64,000 nucleotides of DNA. Source: SCTD01 sp963781675. Lineage in GTDB: Bacteria > Actinomycetota > Actinomycetes > Mycobacteriales > SCTD01. The notes under the pieces were generated by a model. That model saw only the letters and a list, made by a program, of their open reading frames with translations, was not told where the DNA came from and did not search any database. The position numbers were made by a program, and so were the translations under genes. Positions 43,751-52,448 of this stretch are shown piece after piece. How positions within the stretch are numbered: position 1 is the stretch's first letter; the number at the start of each line of letters is the position of its first letter. The stretch covers positions 62,001 to 126,000 of the forward strand of contig CAWAGF010000006.1 in NCBI GenBank assembly GCA_963781675.1, written 5' to 3'.

Positions 43751-45283
43751 TCAGGCCCTCTTGGCGCGCAGGGTGGCCAGGTCGCGCAGCTGCACCGCGA
43801 GCCAGCGCCGGACGTCGTTGTGGTGCACCACGGCGGCGGCGTGCTCGCGGCGCTCCCGGCGCAGCTGCGGCGGCATCGTGAGGGCCTCGTGCAGCGCGTC
43901 CGCCTGCTGCGCCACGTCGAACGGGTGCAGCGTCACCGCGAAGCGCCCGAGCTCGTCGTGCGCTCCGGTGGCCTCGGACAGGGCGAGCACCATGTCGCGC
44001 TCGTTGACGACGACGGCCTCCTTGGCGACCAGGTTCATCCCGTCGGCGACCGCGTTGACGACGAGCACGTCGCAGCGGCGGTAGGCGGCGGTGGCCAGCG
44101 CCATGTCGGAGGCCAGCCGCAGGTCGACCGGCTGCCAGTCGCCGGTGCCGAACCGCGCGTTGACCGACGCGGCGGCCGCGCCGATCTCGGCCAGGTAGGC
44201 GGCGTACTCCGGGACGTCCTGCCGGCTGGGCTGCAGCAGCGCGAGGAACTGCACCTTGCCGTGCAGCTCCGGGTGGTCGCTGAGCATCAGGTCGTAGGCG
44301 GTGAAGCCGCGCACGATGTTCTTGCTCGGGTCGGTGCGGTCGACCCGCAGGACCAGCTGCCCGCCGTGCAGCCGCTCGTCGAGGTCGACCAGGTGCTCGT
44401 CGCTCGCGTCGGTGTGCGCGACCTCCTCGAGCGCCGGGATGTCGATGCTGATCGGGTAGACGCGCACGTGCACGGCACGACCGGCGACCTGGACGGTCAT
44501 GTCCTTCATGTTGACCGGCAGGCCGAGCAGCTCCTGGGCGCAGAGCACGAAGGCGCGCGCGTCGGCGCGGGTGTGGAAGGCGACGACGTCGCAGCCGAGC
44601 AGGCCGGTCAGCAGCTGCTCGCGCACGTCCGGCGGCAGCACCCGCCAGGCGTCCGGACCGGGCCACGGGATGTGCACGAAGTGGCTGAGCACGGCGTCCG
44701 GGCAGCGCTCCCGGACCAGGTGTCCGACGAGGTAGAAGTGGTAGTCGTGCAGCAGGACGACGGCCCGGCCGCCGGCCTTCTCCACCTGCTCCACGACGGC
44801 GTCCGCGGCCAGCTGGTTCGCGACGACGTAGCCGTCCTCCCAGGCCGCCCGCTCCTCGCGCCCGATCGACGGGCTGCTCTTGAGGTCGTGCAGCCGGTGC
44901 TGGACGAACCACAGCAGCGGGTTGGCGACGACGCCGTAGAAGGGCTCGTGCACCTCGGCCGGGATGTCCACCAGGCGGACCGAGACCTCGCGGCCAGCGC
45001 GCTCGCCGTCGGCCAGCACCCGCGGCTCGCCGTCCATGGCCAGCCGCAGCGGGGCGCCGCCCGCCTCGTGGGAGACCTGCCCGTCCTCCTCGCCCGCCGC
45101 GACGCACACCCACACGGCCTGGTCGAGGTGCCCGGCCAGCCCGGACAGGGCGGTCACCAGGCCGCCGGCGCCGCGGCTCGCCGTGCGCTCGCCGGTCACG
45201 GCGTCGCGCGCGAAGGCGACCGGCCCGCGGTGGGAGAGCAGGACCACGGGCAGGTCGACGTCGAGGGAGCTGTCGGCGGGCAC
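43751..45283 (-). CDS. otsA: Trehalose-6-phosphate synthase (OtsA, GT20)
   Basis: 510 residues. It joins UDP- or ADP/GDP-glucose to glucose-6-phosphate. Diagnostic blocks: VLLSHRGPVAF (start of the GT-B fold), VLLHDYHFYLVGHLVRERCP, LSHFVHIPWPGPDAWRVLP, LLGCDVVAFHTRADARAF, VDRTDPSKNIVRGFTAYD and VVNAVADGMNLVAKEAVVVN (nucleotide-sugar site). The N-terminal glycine loop is shorter than in E. coli OtsA, as in many actinobacterial homologues. The GTG at 45283 has GAGACT six bases upstream. Trehalose protects against osmotic stress and desiccation. No otsB is nearby in the window. Confidence 0.88.
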   Translation of the reverse strand: MPADSSLDVDLPVVLLSHRGPVAFARDAVTGERTASRGAGGLVTALSGLAGHLDQAVWVCVAAGEEDGQVSHEAGGAPLRLAMDGEPRVLADGERAGREVSVRLVDIPAEVHEPFYGVVANPLLWFVQHRLHDLKSSPSIGREERAAWEDGYVVANQLAADAVVEQVEKAGGRAVVLLHDYHFYLVGHLVRERCPDAVLSHFVHIPWPGPDAWRVLPPDVREQLLTGLLGCDVVAFHTRADARAFVLCAQELLGLPVNMKDMTVQVAGRAVHVRVYPISIDIPALEEVAHTDASDEHLVDLDERLHGGQLVLRVDRTDPSKNIVRGFTAYDLMLSDHPELHGKVQFLALLQPSRQDVPEYAAYLAEIGAAAASVNARFGTGDWQPVDLRLASDMALATAAYRRCDVLVVNAVADGMNLVAKEAVVVNERDMVLALSEATGAHDELGRFAVTLHPFDVAQQADALHEALTMPPQLRRERREHAAAVVHHNDVRRWLAVQLRDLATLRAKRA

Positions 45284-45325
45284 GAGGGCAGTCTCCCCCG
45301 TGCGGCGGCGGCCCGCCCGCACGGG

Positions 45326-46192
45326 TCAGCCGCGGCGGCCGGCCGCCACGCCCTGCAGCACCAGGCCGGCCAGCACGAGGCCGGCGCCGGCGACGCCCGC
45401 CGCGCCGAGCCGCTCGTCGAGCAGGCCGACGCCGAGGGCGGTCGCGACGAGCGGCTCGGCGAGGACCAGCGTGGTGACCGGGCCGGCCGGGAGCACGGCC
45501 AGCCCACGGCCGAACAGCACGTACGCGAGCGCCGTCGTGACGACGCCGAGGTAGCCGGCGAGCGCGAGGCCGCCGGGGCTTGCCACCCAGCCCAGCGGCT
45601 GGAGCGCCAGCACCGGCAGCAGCACCAGGCCGCCGAGACCGAAGGCCGAGGCCATCACGGCGGGGGACCCCGCGCCGGCGGTGATCAGGTGCTTGGCGGC
45701 CACCGTGTAGGCCGCGTAGGCCAGGCCGGACAGCAGCGCGAGCCCGAGGCCGCCGAGGTCCGCGCTGCCGCCGGCGCCGGACAGCCGGCCGAGCCCCGCG
45801 ACGCACAGCCCGGTGGCCACCAGCCAGGACGGCGCCGGCCGCTCGCCCAGCAGCACCGCCGCGAGCAGGCCGGCGAAGACCGGGCCGCTGCCGATGGTGA
45901 CCAGCGTGCCGGTGGCGACGCCCACGCGGTCCACGCCGGCGAAGAAGCACACCTGGTACAGCGCGGTGCACAGCCCGGCAGCCAGGCCGGTGGGCGTGCG
46001 CCAGAGCCGTACGGCGTCCGCGGTGCGGCCGCCGAGCAGGGGGAGGACCAGCAGCAGGAGCAGCCCGCCGACGGCCAGCCGGGCGGCTCCGACGCCGAGC
46101 GGCGTGGTGCCGTCCGGGCCGAGCGCCTGCGCCGTGCCCGTGGTGCCGAACAGCACCGCCGCCAGCAGGACCTGCAGGACCGGGGCGCGCAC
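45326..46192 (-). CDS. EamA/DMT-family transporter
   Basis: 288 residues with ten hydrophobic helices in two EamA halves: LLAAVLFGTTGTAQALG, AARLAVGGLLLLLVLPLL, TALYQVCFFAGVDRV, LVTIGSGPVFAGLLAAVLLGE and then ALLSGLAYAAYTVAAKHLI, LGGLVLLPVLAL, GYLGVVTTALAYVLFGRGLA. The pattern is that of small-metabolite exporters, with substrates that cannot be predicted. The GTG start has CAGGCT seven bases upstream, a possible leaderless signal. It follows the wax-ester synthase 13 bases downstream on the same strand. Confidence 0.87.
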   Translation of the reverse strand: MRAPVLQVLLAAVLFGTTGTAQALGPDGTTPLGVGAARLAVGGLLLLLVLPLLGGRTADAVRLWRTPTGLAAGLCTALYQVCFFAGVDRVGVATGTLVTIGSGPVFAGLLAAVLLGERPAPSWLVATGLCVAGLGRLSGAGGSADLGGLGLALLSGLAYAAYTVAAKHLITAGAGSPAVMASAFGLGGLVLLPVLALQPLGWVASPGGLALAGYLGVVTTALAYVLFGRGLAVLPAGPVTTLVLAEPLVATALGVGLLDERLGAAGVAGAGLVLAGLVLQGVAAGRRG

Positions 46193-46205
46193 GCGACCCA
46201 GCCTG

Positions 46206-47645
46206 TCAGGCGGTGTCGACGGCCTTCTTGAGGTCGTCCAGCTCGTCCACGAGGTAGCCCGCGAGGCGGTCGAGGTCCGGCACCAGGTCGCGGTCGGCGA
46301 TGAGGCCGAAGTGCATCCCGTCCTCGTACGACATGACGGTGATGTTGAGGCCCTGCCCGTCGGCGATGGCCGACAGCGGGTAGTAGCTGAGCAGCCGGGC
46401 GCCCGCGTAGTAGAGCGGGAGGTTGGGACCGGGCACGTTCGAGATGATCAGGTTGAACGGGCTCAGCCACTCGACCAGGCGCAGGCGCGCGGCCATCCGG
46501 GCGGCCTGGCCGGCGAGGGCCGGCATCGCGAACTGCGTGACGTCGGAGAGCAGGTCGGCCGGCAGCGCGCCGTGCTGCTCCTTGGCCGCGCGCATCGCCT
46601 CGTGGCACTGCGCGAGCCGCTCCTCGGGGTCGCTCAGGTGCGTCGGCAGGGGAGCGGTCATCGTCGAGACGCGGTTGCCGCCCTTGCCCTTCTGCTCCTC
46701 GGTGCGCACGGAGACCGGGACGGCCGCGATGAGCGGGCCGTCCGGCAGCGCGTCGTGGTCGGCGAGCCAGCGGCGCAGCGCCCCGGCGCAGAGCGCCATG
46801 ACGACGTCGTTGACCGTCGCGCCCGCGGCGTTCTTGACCGTCTTCACGTCGGCGAGCGGGACGGTGCAGAACGCCCAGCGGCGGTGCGGGCCGACCGGCC
46901 GGTTGAACGGGGTGCGCGGCGCGCGCAGGCCGGTCTGCGAGAGCACGGCGCTGGCGCCGCGGCGGGGCAGGAAGCGGTCCACGACCGGCAGCTTCGGCCG
47001 GGCCGGGCTGAGGGCGAGGCCGGGCAGCGAGCGCGCGAGCTGCGCCGTCAGCTTGGCGGCGCGCACCGGCTGGGCGGCCAGGGTCAGCGCGCTGCGGGCC
47101 AGCAGCGGCACCGGGCCGGGCACCTTGTCGCACTGCCACTCCGGCGTCTCCCCGAGGTCGCGGCCCTCGGGCGTGAGGTCGAGGACGGCGGCGAGGATGT
47201 CGTTGCCGGAGACGCCGTCGATCGCGGCGTGGTGCACCTTCGTGTAGACGGCCATCCGGCCGCCGGACAGCCCGGAGATCAGGTAGAGCTCCCACAGCGG
47301 GCGGCGCCGGTCGAGCTGGCGGGCGTGCAGCCGCGCGGCCTGCTCGGCGAGCTGCTTGTCGTCACCGGGCGCCGGCAGCGCCAGCTCGCGGACGTGGAAC
47401 TCGATGTCGAAGTCCGGGTCCTCGATCCAGTACGGCTGGTCGAAGCCGAACGGCACCTCGGCGAGCCGCCTGCGGAACGGCGGGACCAGGTGCAGCCGCT
47501 CGCTGATGAGGTGCTGCAGGCGCTCCAGCGTCAGCGGCTCCGGTGAGGTCGACGGGTCCAGCACGCAGACGCTGCCGACGTGGCCGTAGACCGACGAGGT
47601 CTCCATCGCGAGGAAGGCCGCGTCGAGTCCGGTGAGCTGCTGCAC
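46206..47645 (-). CDS. Wax-ester synthase/diacylglycerol acyltransferase (WS/DGAT family)
   Basis: 479 residues from a GTG with AGGAGG seven bases upstream. It starts QQLTGLDAAFLAMETSS, carries the catalytic HHAAIDG (His138, His139, Asp143) and the structural ISNVPGPNLPLYYAGARL block near 330. These enzymes transfer an acyl chain from acyl-CoA to diacylglycerol or a fatty alcohol, making storage lipids. With two acyl-CoA ligases and two crotonases in the window, storage-lipid formation is plausible. Length is normal. Confidence 0.92.
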   Translation of the reverse strand: MQQLTGLDAAFLAMETSSVYGHVGSVCVLDPSTSPEPLTLERLQHLISERLHLVPPFRRRLAEVPFGFDQPYWIEDPDFDIEFHVRELALPAPGDDKQLAEQAARLHARQLDRRRPLWELYLISGLSGGRMAVYTKVHHAAIDGVSGNDILAAVLDLTPEGRDLGETPEWQCDKVPGPVPLLARSALTLAAQPVRAAKLTAQLARSLPGLALSPARPKLPVVDRFLPRRGASAVLSQTGLRAPRTPFNRPVGPHRRWAFCTVPLADVKTVKNAAGATVNDVVMALCAGALRRWLADHDALPDGPLIAAVPVSVRTEEQKGKGGNRVSTMTAPLPTHLSDPEERLAQCHEAMRAAKEQHGALPADLLSDVTQFAMPALAGQAARMAARLRLVEWLSPFNLIISNVPGPNLPLYYAGARLLSYYPLSAIADGQGLNITVMSYEDGMHFGLIADRDLVPDLDRLAGYLVDELDDLKKAVDTA

Positions 47646-47692
47646 GGGAGAGCCTCCTGAGGAAGGGCGAAGGGGGGAAACGTAGCCCCGGG

Positions 47693-50503
47693 CTACGGCA
47701 GGCGGTAGCGGCCGGTGAGCGTGCCCGCGCCGATCCCGGTGAGGCCGAGCACGAGCACCATGCCGAGCGCCAGGTCGGCGTCCGCCGGGACGGGCACGGG
47801 AGCGTGCACGTGCGTGCCGTGGTCGTGGCCGGCCTTGGCCGGCGCGGGCTTCACGCCGCTCGTGCTGGGCCGCACGTCGACGGCCTTGCCGGTCTCGTCG
47901 ACGACCACGTCGAGCACCTCGGTGCCGTCCTCGCCCTCGGCGCAGTAGGTGTACGCGGAGCCGGTGCGGTCGGCGGGCTGCCCGATCGCGTCGAGGAAGC
48001 CCTCGAGGTTCAGGCCGAGCGCGGCGTGCACGTCGTTGACCTGCAGCGACGAGCCGTCCTGCACGCACGCGCCGCCGCCGTAGACGGCCCGCTCCCAGAG
48101 GCCGAGGTAGGTCTCGGAGCCGTTGAGCATGTCGCGGGTGATCTCGTCGCCCCAGCCGGGCTTGAGCTCGTCGGCGGCGATCCGCACCTCGCGGAACCAG
48201 TCGGCGAACATGCCGTACTGCGAGACGCCCTCGGTGTTGATGTCGAACGTGCGCAGGCCGCTGCTCTGCTGCTTCAGCGTGACGCCGCCGATCGGCGCCT
48301 CGAAGCCCTTGCTGTAGTCGAGCTTGGTCTTCGCGTCGCTGCGCGCGCCGGGCTGGCCGCCGAGGCCGTTGGTGTCGGCGCCGTAGCCCATGCCGAAGTC
48401 GTAGCCCTCCGGCGCCTGCGCGGCGGCGTACGCCCGCAGCTGGCGCCAGCGCTTCGCGAAGCCGGCCGCGTCGTCGGTGCGTGGCGCCACGACGCCGTCC
48501 TGCTCGTAGATGCGCTGGTAGATGACCTCGTTGCCCCAGCTGTGGCTGGACAGCACGGCCGGCAGGACGGGCGCGCGGCCCTCCTTCTTCGCCTTCGCCA
48601 GCTCGGCCGGGACGATCTCCTTCTCGATGAGGTCGAGGGCGGACCGCTGCGCGGAGGCGCTCATGTGGTCGGGGTCGAAGACCATGCCCTTGCTGATCAT
48701 CGAGCGGATCAGGTGCTTGCCCAGGTCGGTCAGGCCGCGGCTGTTGCAGTGCGGGCCCTGCGGGTAGAGCGGCGCGGCGTAGCCCTTGGTGACGCCGCCG
48801 AACTCGTTGATGACGCGGCCGGCGAGGGCGTCGATGCCCTCCTGCCCGGCCTGGCTGGTGGCGTCGGTCGGGCTCAGCTGGGTCTTGTCGTGCTCGTCGC
48901 CGGTCTCGCCGTGGTCGTGCGGCGCGTCGCCAGGGCAGGTGCGCATGTCCCACCAGTGGCCGGTCACGTCGCGGTTGCCGTTGTTGACGATGACGCCGGT
49001 GGTGCCGCCGTCGCCGGTGACGCCGGACAGCGCGTTGTCGAACTTGTTCACCAGCTCCATCTGCCGGACGCCCATGTCGTAGACCTCCTGCAGGCGCCGG
49101 TCGATGTCGGCCTCGGTGCACTGCGGCTGGTCCAGCACCTCGCTGCAGTCGAACAGCGAGGAGACCTCGATGCCGAGCACGACGGCCATCCGGCCGGCGT
49201 TGATGGCCTCACGGGCCTGCGCGGGACTGGTCACGATGCGCAGCCAGCCCTCACCGGGGCCGCCGTACTGCGCGTCGACGTAGTCCTGCAGCTCGAACAG
49301 CCGCTGCGCCTGCAGGCGCACGCCGTCCATCTCGTTGCAGGAGTTCTTCTTGACCGGGTAGAGCTTGCAGAGCGCCTCGTTGTCGACGAGCAGGTTGGTC
49401 GTCAGGCGCAGCCCGCCGAGGTAGGCCCGCTCGAGCCAGCGCCAGTAGTACTGCTCGTGGGTCAGGGTGTGGTTGTTCGGCCAGCTCGCGAAGGTCGGCC
49501 AGCCCTGCGGGTCGTAGCTCGCGGCGTACTCCGGCGACTGCCCGCCGAGCGGGACCTCGAGCAGGCCGTTGAACGGGTTCTTCTCGTCGTTGCAGTTGCC
49601 GAGCGCGTACTCGACGCCGTACGGGTGCCACGGCCGGCCGCAGCGCAGCTCGCCGCCGAGGAACTCGAACGCCATGCCGTGCACGTGCGCCTCGAAGAAG
49701 CCCTGCACCGGGGCGGCCGGGTCGGCCACCGGGGTCGGGCGGCCGACCGCGTCGGTGTCGATCTCGGGCCAGTTCGCGCAGGCGGTGCCGTTGGCGTCGC
49801 CGTCCTTGCTGTCGTCGTCCGCCACGTGGCGCAGCGTCAGCGGGGTGCCCTTGCCGAGCGAGAGCGCGCCGTCCTCCACGGTCAGCGCCTCGTCCCGGGA
49901 GACGGAGGTGAGCAGGAAGCCGCCGGACGCCCTGTCCTTGGGGGCCTTCTCCTTGCCCTTCTCCTTGCCCTTCCCGTCGGCCTTCGGCTGCTTCGGCGGG
50001 GCGACCTCGTCGAGGCGCCACTCGGCGTCCTTGCTCGGCGCGTCGGCCTTGGTGACGCCGTCCTCGGCCAGCAGGCCCGCGGTGGAGCCGGCGGCGAGGT
50101 AGCCGCGGACGTCCCAGAACGCTCCCTCGTACGCGGTGTCGCGCCCCTCGTTCGTCGCCAGCAGGTACTCGCCGAGCCGGGTCGCCTGGAAGTGGAAGGG
50201 CTCGCCGGTGGCGGCCTTGCGCACGGAGAACGCGCCGTCCTCCTCGACCACGAAGCCCTGCCCGGGCGCCTCCAGCACGTAGCAGCCGCCGGCCGGCGCG
50301 TAGCGGTCCTCGGCCGCGGGCAGCCGGTCGTCCACCGGCCGGTCCTGCACGACCGCGAACGGCACGGTGCGTGCCGGGCTGGCGGGGTCGGTCGGCGGCT
50401 TCGAGGCGGCGAAGGCACCCGCGCCGGCGGTCGTCAGGGCCAGCGTGGCGAGGCCGAGCAGGGCGCGGAGCGTCCCGGGGCGGCGGGAGGAGGAGGACGT
50501 CAT
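47693..50503 (-). CDS. Large secreted metal-dependent hydrolase-like protein (M19 dipeptidase-like) with C-terminal anchor
   Basis: 936 residues. A signal peptide (LLGLATLALTTAGAGAFAASK) is followed by a beta-rich domain with the YAPAGGCYVLEAPGQ and YLLATNEGRD blocks and a Lys/Glu/Gly linker (KGKEKGKEKAPKDR). The second half resembles amidohydrolase-type barrels: FFEAHVHGMAFEF, AYLGGLRLTTNLLVDNE, MVFDPDHMSAS, LPAVLSSHSWGNE and FGMGYGADTNGLGG carry His/Asp ligand candidates. The nearest recognisable pattern is a membrane-dipeptidase (M19)-type enzyme, but with low certainty. A C-terminal hydrophobic stretch (ALGMVLVLGLTGIGAGTL) could anchor it. The ATG has no obvious Shine-Dalgarno. Confidence 0.72.
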   Translation of the reverse strand: MTSSSSRRPGTLRALLGLATLALTTAGAGAFAASKPPTDPASPARTVPFAVVQDRPVDDRLPAAEDRYAPAGGCYVLEAPGQGFVVEEDGAFSVRKAATGEPFHFQATRLGEYLLATNEGRDTAYEGAFWDVRGYLAAGSTAGLLAEDGVTKADAPSKDAEWRLDEVAPPKQPKADGKGKEKGKEKAPKDRASGGFLLTSVSRDEALTVEDGALSLGKGTPLTLRHVADDDSKDGDANGTACANWPEIDTDAVGRPTPVADPAAPVQGFFEAHVHGMAFEFLGGELRCGRPWHPYGVEYALGNCNDEKNPFNGLLEVPLGGQSPEYAASYDPQGWPTFASWPNNHTLTHEQYYWRWLERAYLGGLRLTTNLLVDNEALCKLYPVKKNSCNEMDGVRLQAQRLFELQDYVDAQYGGPGEGWLRIVTSPAQAREAINAGRMAVVLGIEVSSLFDCSEVLDQPQCTEADIDRRLQEVYDMGVRQMELVNKFDNALSGVTGDGGTTGVIVNNGNRDVTGHWWDMRTCPGDAPHDHGETGDEHDKTQLSPTDATSQAGQEGIDALAGRVINEFGGVTKGYAAPLYPQGPHCNSRGLTDLGKHLIRSMISKGMVFDPDHMSASAQRSALDLIEKEIVPAELAKAKKEGRAPVLPAVLSSHSWGNEVIYQRIYEQDGVVAPRTDDAAGFAKRWRQLRAYAAAQAPEGYDFGMGYGADTNGLGGQPGARSDAKTKLDYSKGFEAPIGGVTLKQQSSGLRTFDINTEGVSQYGMFADWFREVRIAADELKPGWGDEITRDMLNGSETYLGLWERAVYGGGACVQDGSSLQVNDVHAALGLNLEGFLDAIGQPADRTGSAYTYCAEGEDGTEVLDVVVDETGKAVDVRPSTSGVKPAPAKAGHDHGTHVHAPVPVPADADLALGMVLVLGLTGIGAGTLTGRYRLP

Positions 50504-50543
50504 GGCCCCGTGTTTCGCCGCCGTTGTGACATCTCCTGCTCCG

Positions 50544-50573
50544 GTGCACGCACCCGTTGCACCTGGCGTGCAC
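50544..50573. promoter_or_regulatory. Inverted repeat in a divergent gap
   Basis: GTGCACGC (50544-50551) and GCGTGCAC (50566-50573) form perfect 8-base arms separated by 14 bases. They lie in the 114-bp gap between the large secreted hydrolase and the EamA exporter genes. The 22-base centre-to-centre spacing fits a dimeric regulator on one face of the helix. No regulator gene is adjacent. Confidence 0.35.
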
Positions 50574-50604
50574 ATACCGGGCGAAGGGGGCGCTCTCCGG
50601 TTGC

Positions 50605-50610
50605 TAGCGT
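50605..50610 (+). promoter_or_regulatory. -10 element of a probable leaderless promoter (EamA exporter)
   Basis: TAGCGT, seven bases, then GTG at 50618. Confidence 0.5.
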
Positions 50611-50617
50611 CGCCGGC

Positions 50618-51490
50618 GTGGCAGCGACCGAGCGCGTGCCGGCCCCGCTGCTGGTCCTGACCGCGATCGTGTCCGTGCAGGTCGGCAGCTCGCTGGCCAA
50701 GCAGCTGTTCGACGACCTCGGCGCCGCGGGGGTCACCCTGCTCCGGCTGGGCCTGGCCGCCGCGCTGCTGCTCCTGGTGCTGCGGCCGGCGGTCCGCTCG
50801 TGGTCGCGGGCCTCCTGGAGCGCCGCGCTGCTGCTCGGCGGCGCGATGGCCGGGATGAACCTGGTCTTCTACCTCTCGCTGCGCACCGTGCCCCTCGGCG
50901 TCGCCGTCACGGTCGAGTTCCTCGGGCCGCTGCTGCTGGCGCTGGTGCAGACCCGGCGCGCGGTCGACCTGCTGTGGGCGGCCCTGGCTGCGGGCGGGGT
51001 CGCGCTGCTCGGGCTCGACGGCGGCAGCGGCGCCCCGCTGTCCGGGCTGCTGCTCGCCTTCGTGGCCGGGCTGTTCTGGGCGGCCTACATCGTGGCCAGC
51101 GCCCGCGTCGGGCAGGTGCTCCCCGGCACCGACGGGCTGGCCGTGGCGCTGGCCTTCGCCGCCCTGCTCGTCCTGCCGTTCGGCCTGTCCGGCGCCTCCG
51201 CCGTCCTCGACCGCCCGGTGCTGCTGCTCGCCGCGTTCGGGGTGGCCCTCATGTCGTCGGTCATCTCGTACGGCCTGGAGCTCGCCGCCCTGCGCCGCAT
51301 CCCGACGCAGGTGTTCGGGATCCTCATGTCGCTCGAGCCGGCCGCGGCCGCCGTGGCCGGCCTCGTGGTGCTCGGCGAGGCGCTGGGCCCGCGCGAGGTG
51401 GTCGCCCTGGTGCTGGTCAGCCTGGCCAGCGCCGGCATCACGCTGGCCCGGCGGCGCGCGGACCGGGTGCCGGTGCAGCCGCTCGACTAG
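50618..51490 (+). CDS. EamA/DMT-family exporter (RhtA-like)
   Basis: 290 residues with ten helices: LLVLTAIVSVQVGSSLAKQLF, TLLRLGLAAALLLLVLR, AALLLGGAMAGMNLVFYLS, VAVTVEFLGPLLLALVQ, and in the second half LLAFVAGLFWAAYIVASARV, GVALMSSVISYGLELAALR and PAAAAVAGLVVLGEAL. VGSSLAKQLFDDLGAAGVTLLR resembles the RhtA threonine/homoserine exporter. The C-terminus is short and basic. Its substrate is unproven. The stop shares CTAG with the convergent FNT gene. Confidence 0.86.
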   Translation: MAATERVPAPLLVLTAIVSVQVGSSLAKQLFDDLGAAGVTLLRLGLAAALLLLVLRPAVRSWSRASWSAALLLGGAMAGMNLVFYLSLRTVPLGVAVTVEFLGPLLLALVQTRRAVDLLWAALAAGGVALLGLDGGSGAPLSGLLLAFVAGLFWAAYIVASARVGQVLPGTDGLAVALAFAALLVLPFGLSGASAVLDRPVLLLAAFGVALMSSVISYGLELAALRRIPTQVFGILMSLEPAAAAVAGLVVLGEALGPREVVALVLVSLASAGITLARRRADRVPVQPLD

Positions 51491-52410
51491 CCCTCGGTCT
51501 CGCCCTCCTCGTCGACGCGCCGCTCGTCGCCGACCGGGACGCCGAGCGCCGGGTGCTCCCGCTCCTGCTTGACGGCGTGCGGCACCTGGAACAGCCGCAG
51601 CAGCGTCACGAGCAGCAGGCCGCCGACGAGGTTGCCGATCGCCGCCAGGCCCGCCGTCTGGGCCCAGTCGACGTAGCCGAAGGGTGCCCGTCCGGTCTGC
51701 AGCGCCGCGAAGATGAGCAGCGAGTTGACGACCGCGTGGTTGAGCTGCGCCCCGGCCAGCAGGAAGCCGCCGGTGACCGCTGGGACCACCTTGAGGCCCT
51801 CGGACTCGGTGTTGTGCTGCATCCAGGTCATCAGCGTGATGACGGCGCCGCCGAGCACCGCCAGGCAGAAGGCCCGCCGGCCCAGGCCGAGGTCGATGTA
51901 GTGGCCGCCGGCCTCGAGCGCTGTGTCCGCGAGCTGCGGGAAGCCCTGCACGACCAGGTAGGTGAAGACCCACCCCGCGGCGAGGTTGCCGACGAGGGTG
52001 ACCGCCCAGAGCCGCGGGAGCATCCGCAGCCGGGCCTGCCTCGCGATGACGGTCGACACCGGGACGAGGAAGTCCTCGGTGAACAGCTCGCTCTTGGCCA
52101 GGGTCAGGGCGATGAAGCCGATGCTGAAGGCGAGGCCCGCGAGCAGCACGCTCCCGGTCTCGTGCTCGACGTAGAGGAGCGCGAGCACGCCGGTGCCGAC
52201 GTCGATGCCGCCGACGAGGCCGGTCGCGAGGAGCGGCCAGGGACGGCGCGACAGGCGCCGCCGGCCCTCGTCGATGGAGCGGCGGAAGGCCTCCTCGACC
52301 TCCTGCTCGGCGACGCGCGGGTCCTTCGCCGGGTCGGAGCCGACGCCGGCCCGCTCCCCGCCGCTGTCGTCGTCGTCCTGCTGTGCCGCGCGAGGGTCAG
52401 TCTGCGTCAT
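51487..52410 (-). CDS. Formate/nitrite transporter (FNT) family protein, YfdC-like
   Basis: 307 residues. After an Asp/Gly-rich, likely cytoplasmic N-terminus (about 60 residues), six helices follow: PLLATGLVGGIDVGTGVLALL, SVLLAGLAFSIGFIALTLAKS, RLWAVTLVGNLAAGWVFTYLV, AFCLAVLGGAVITLMTWMQ, VPAVTGGFLLAGAQLNHAVVNSLLI and LAAIGNLVGGLLLVTLLRL. KSELFTEDFLVPVST is the FNT re-entrant motif of the YfdC subgroup, not the formate or nitrite channel. Function is uncertain. The tail is acidic (DERRVDEEGETEG). ATG start with no clear Shine-Dalgarno. Confidence 0.82.
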   Translation of the reverse strand: MTQTDPRAAQQDDDDSGGERAGVGSDPAKDPRVAEQEVEEAFRRSIDEGRRRLSRRPWPLLATGLVGGIDVGTGVLALLYVEHETGSVLLAGLAFSIGFIALTLAKSELFTEDFLVPVSTVIARQARLRMLPRLWAVTLVGNLAAGWVFTYLVVQGFPQLADTALEAGGHYIDLGLGRRAFCLAVLGGAVITLMTWMQHNTESEGLKVVPAVTGGFLLAGAQLNHAVVNSLLIFAALQTGRAPFGYVDWAQTAGLAAIGNLVGGLLLVTLLRLFQVPHAVKQEREHPALGVPVGDERRVDEEGETEG

Positions 52411-52448
52411 GCCCGGCGACTGCCCGTGGCCCCGCTCGCGAAACGCCC

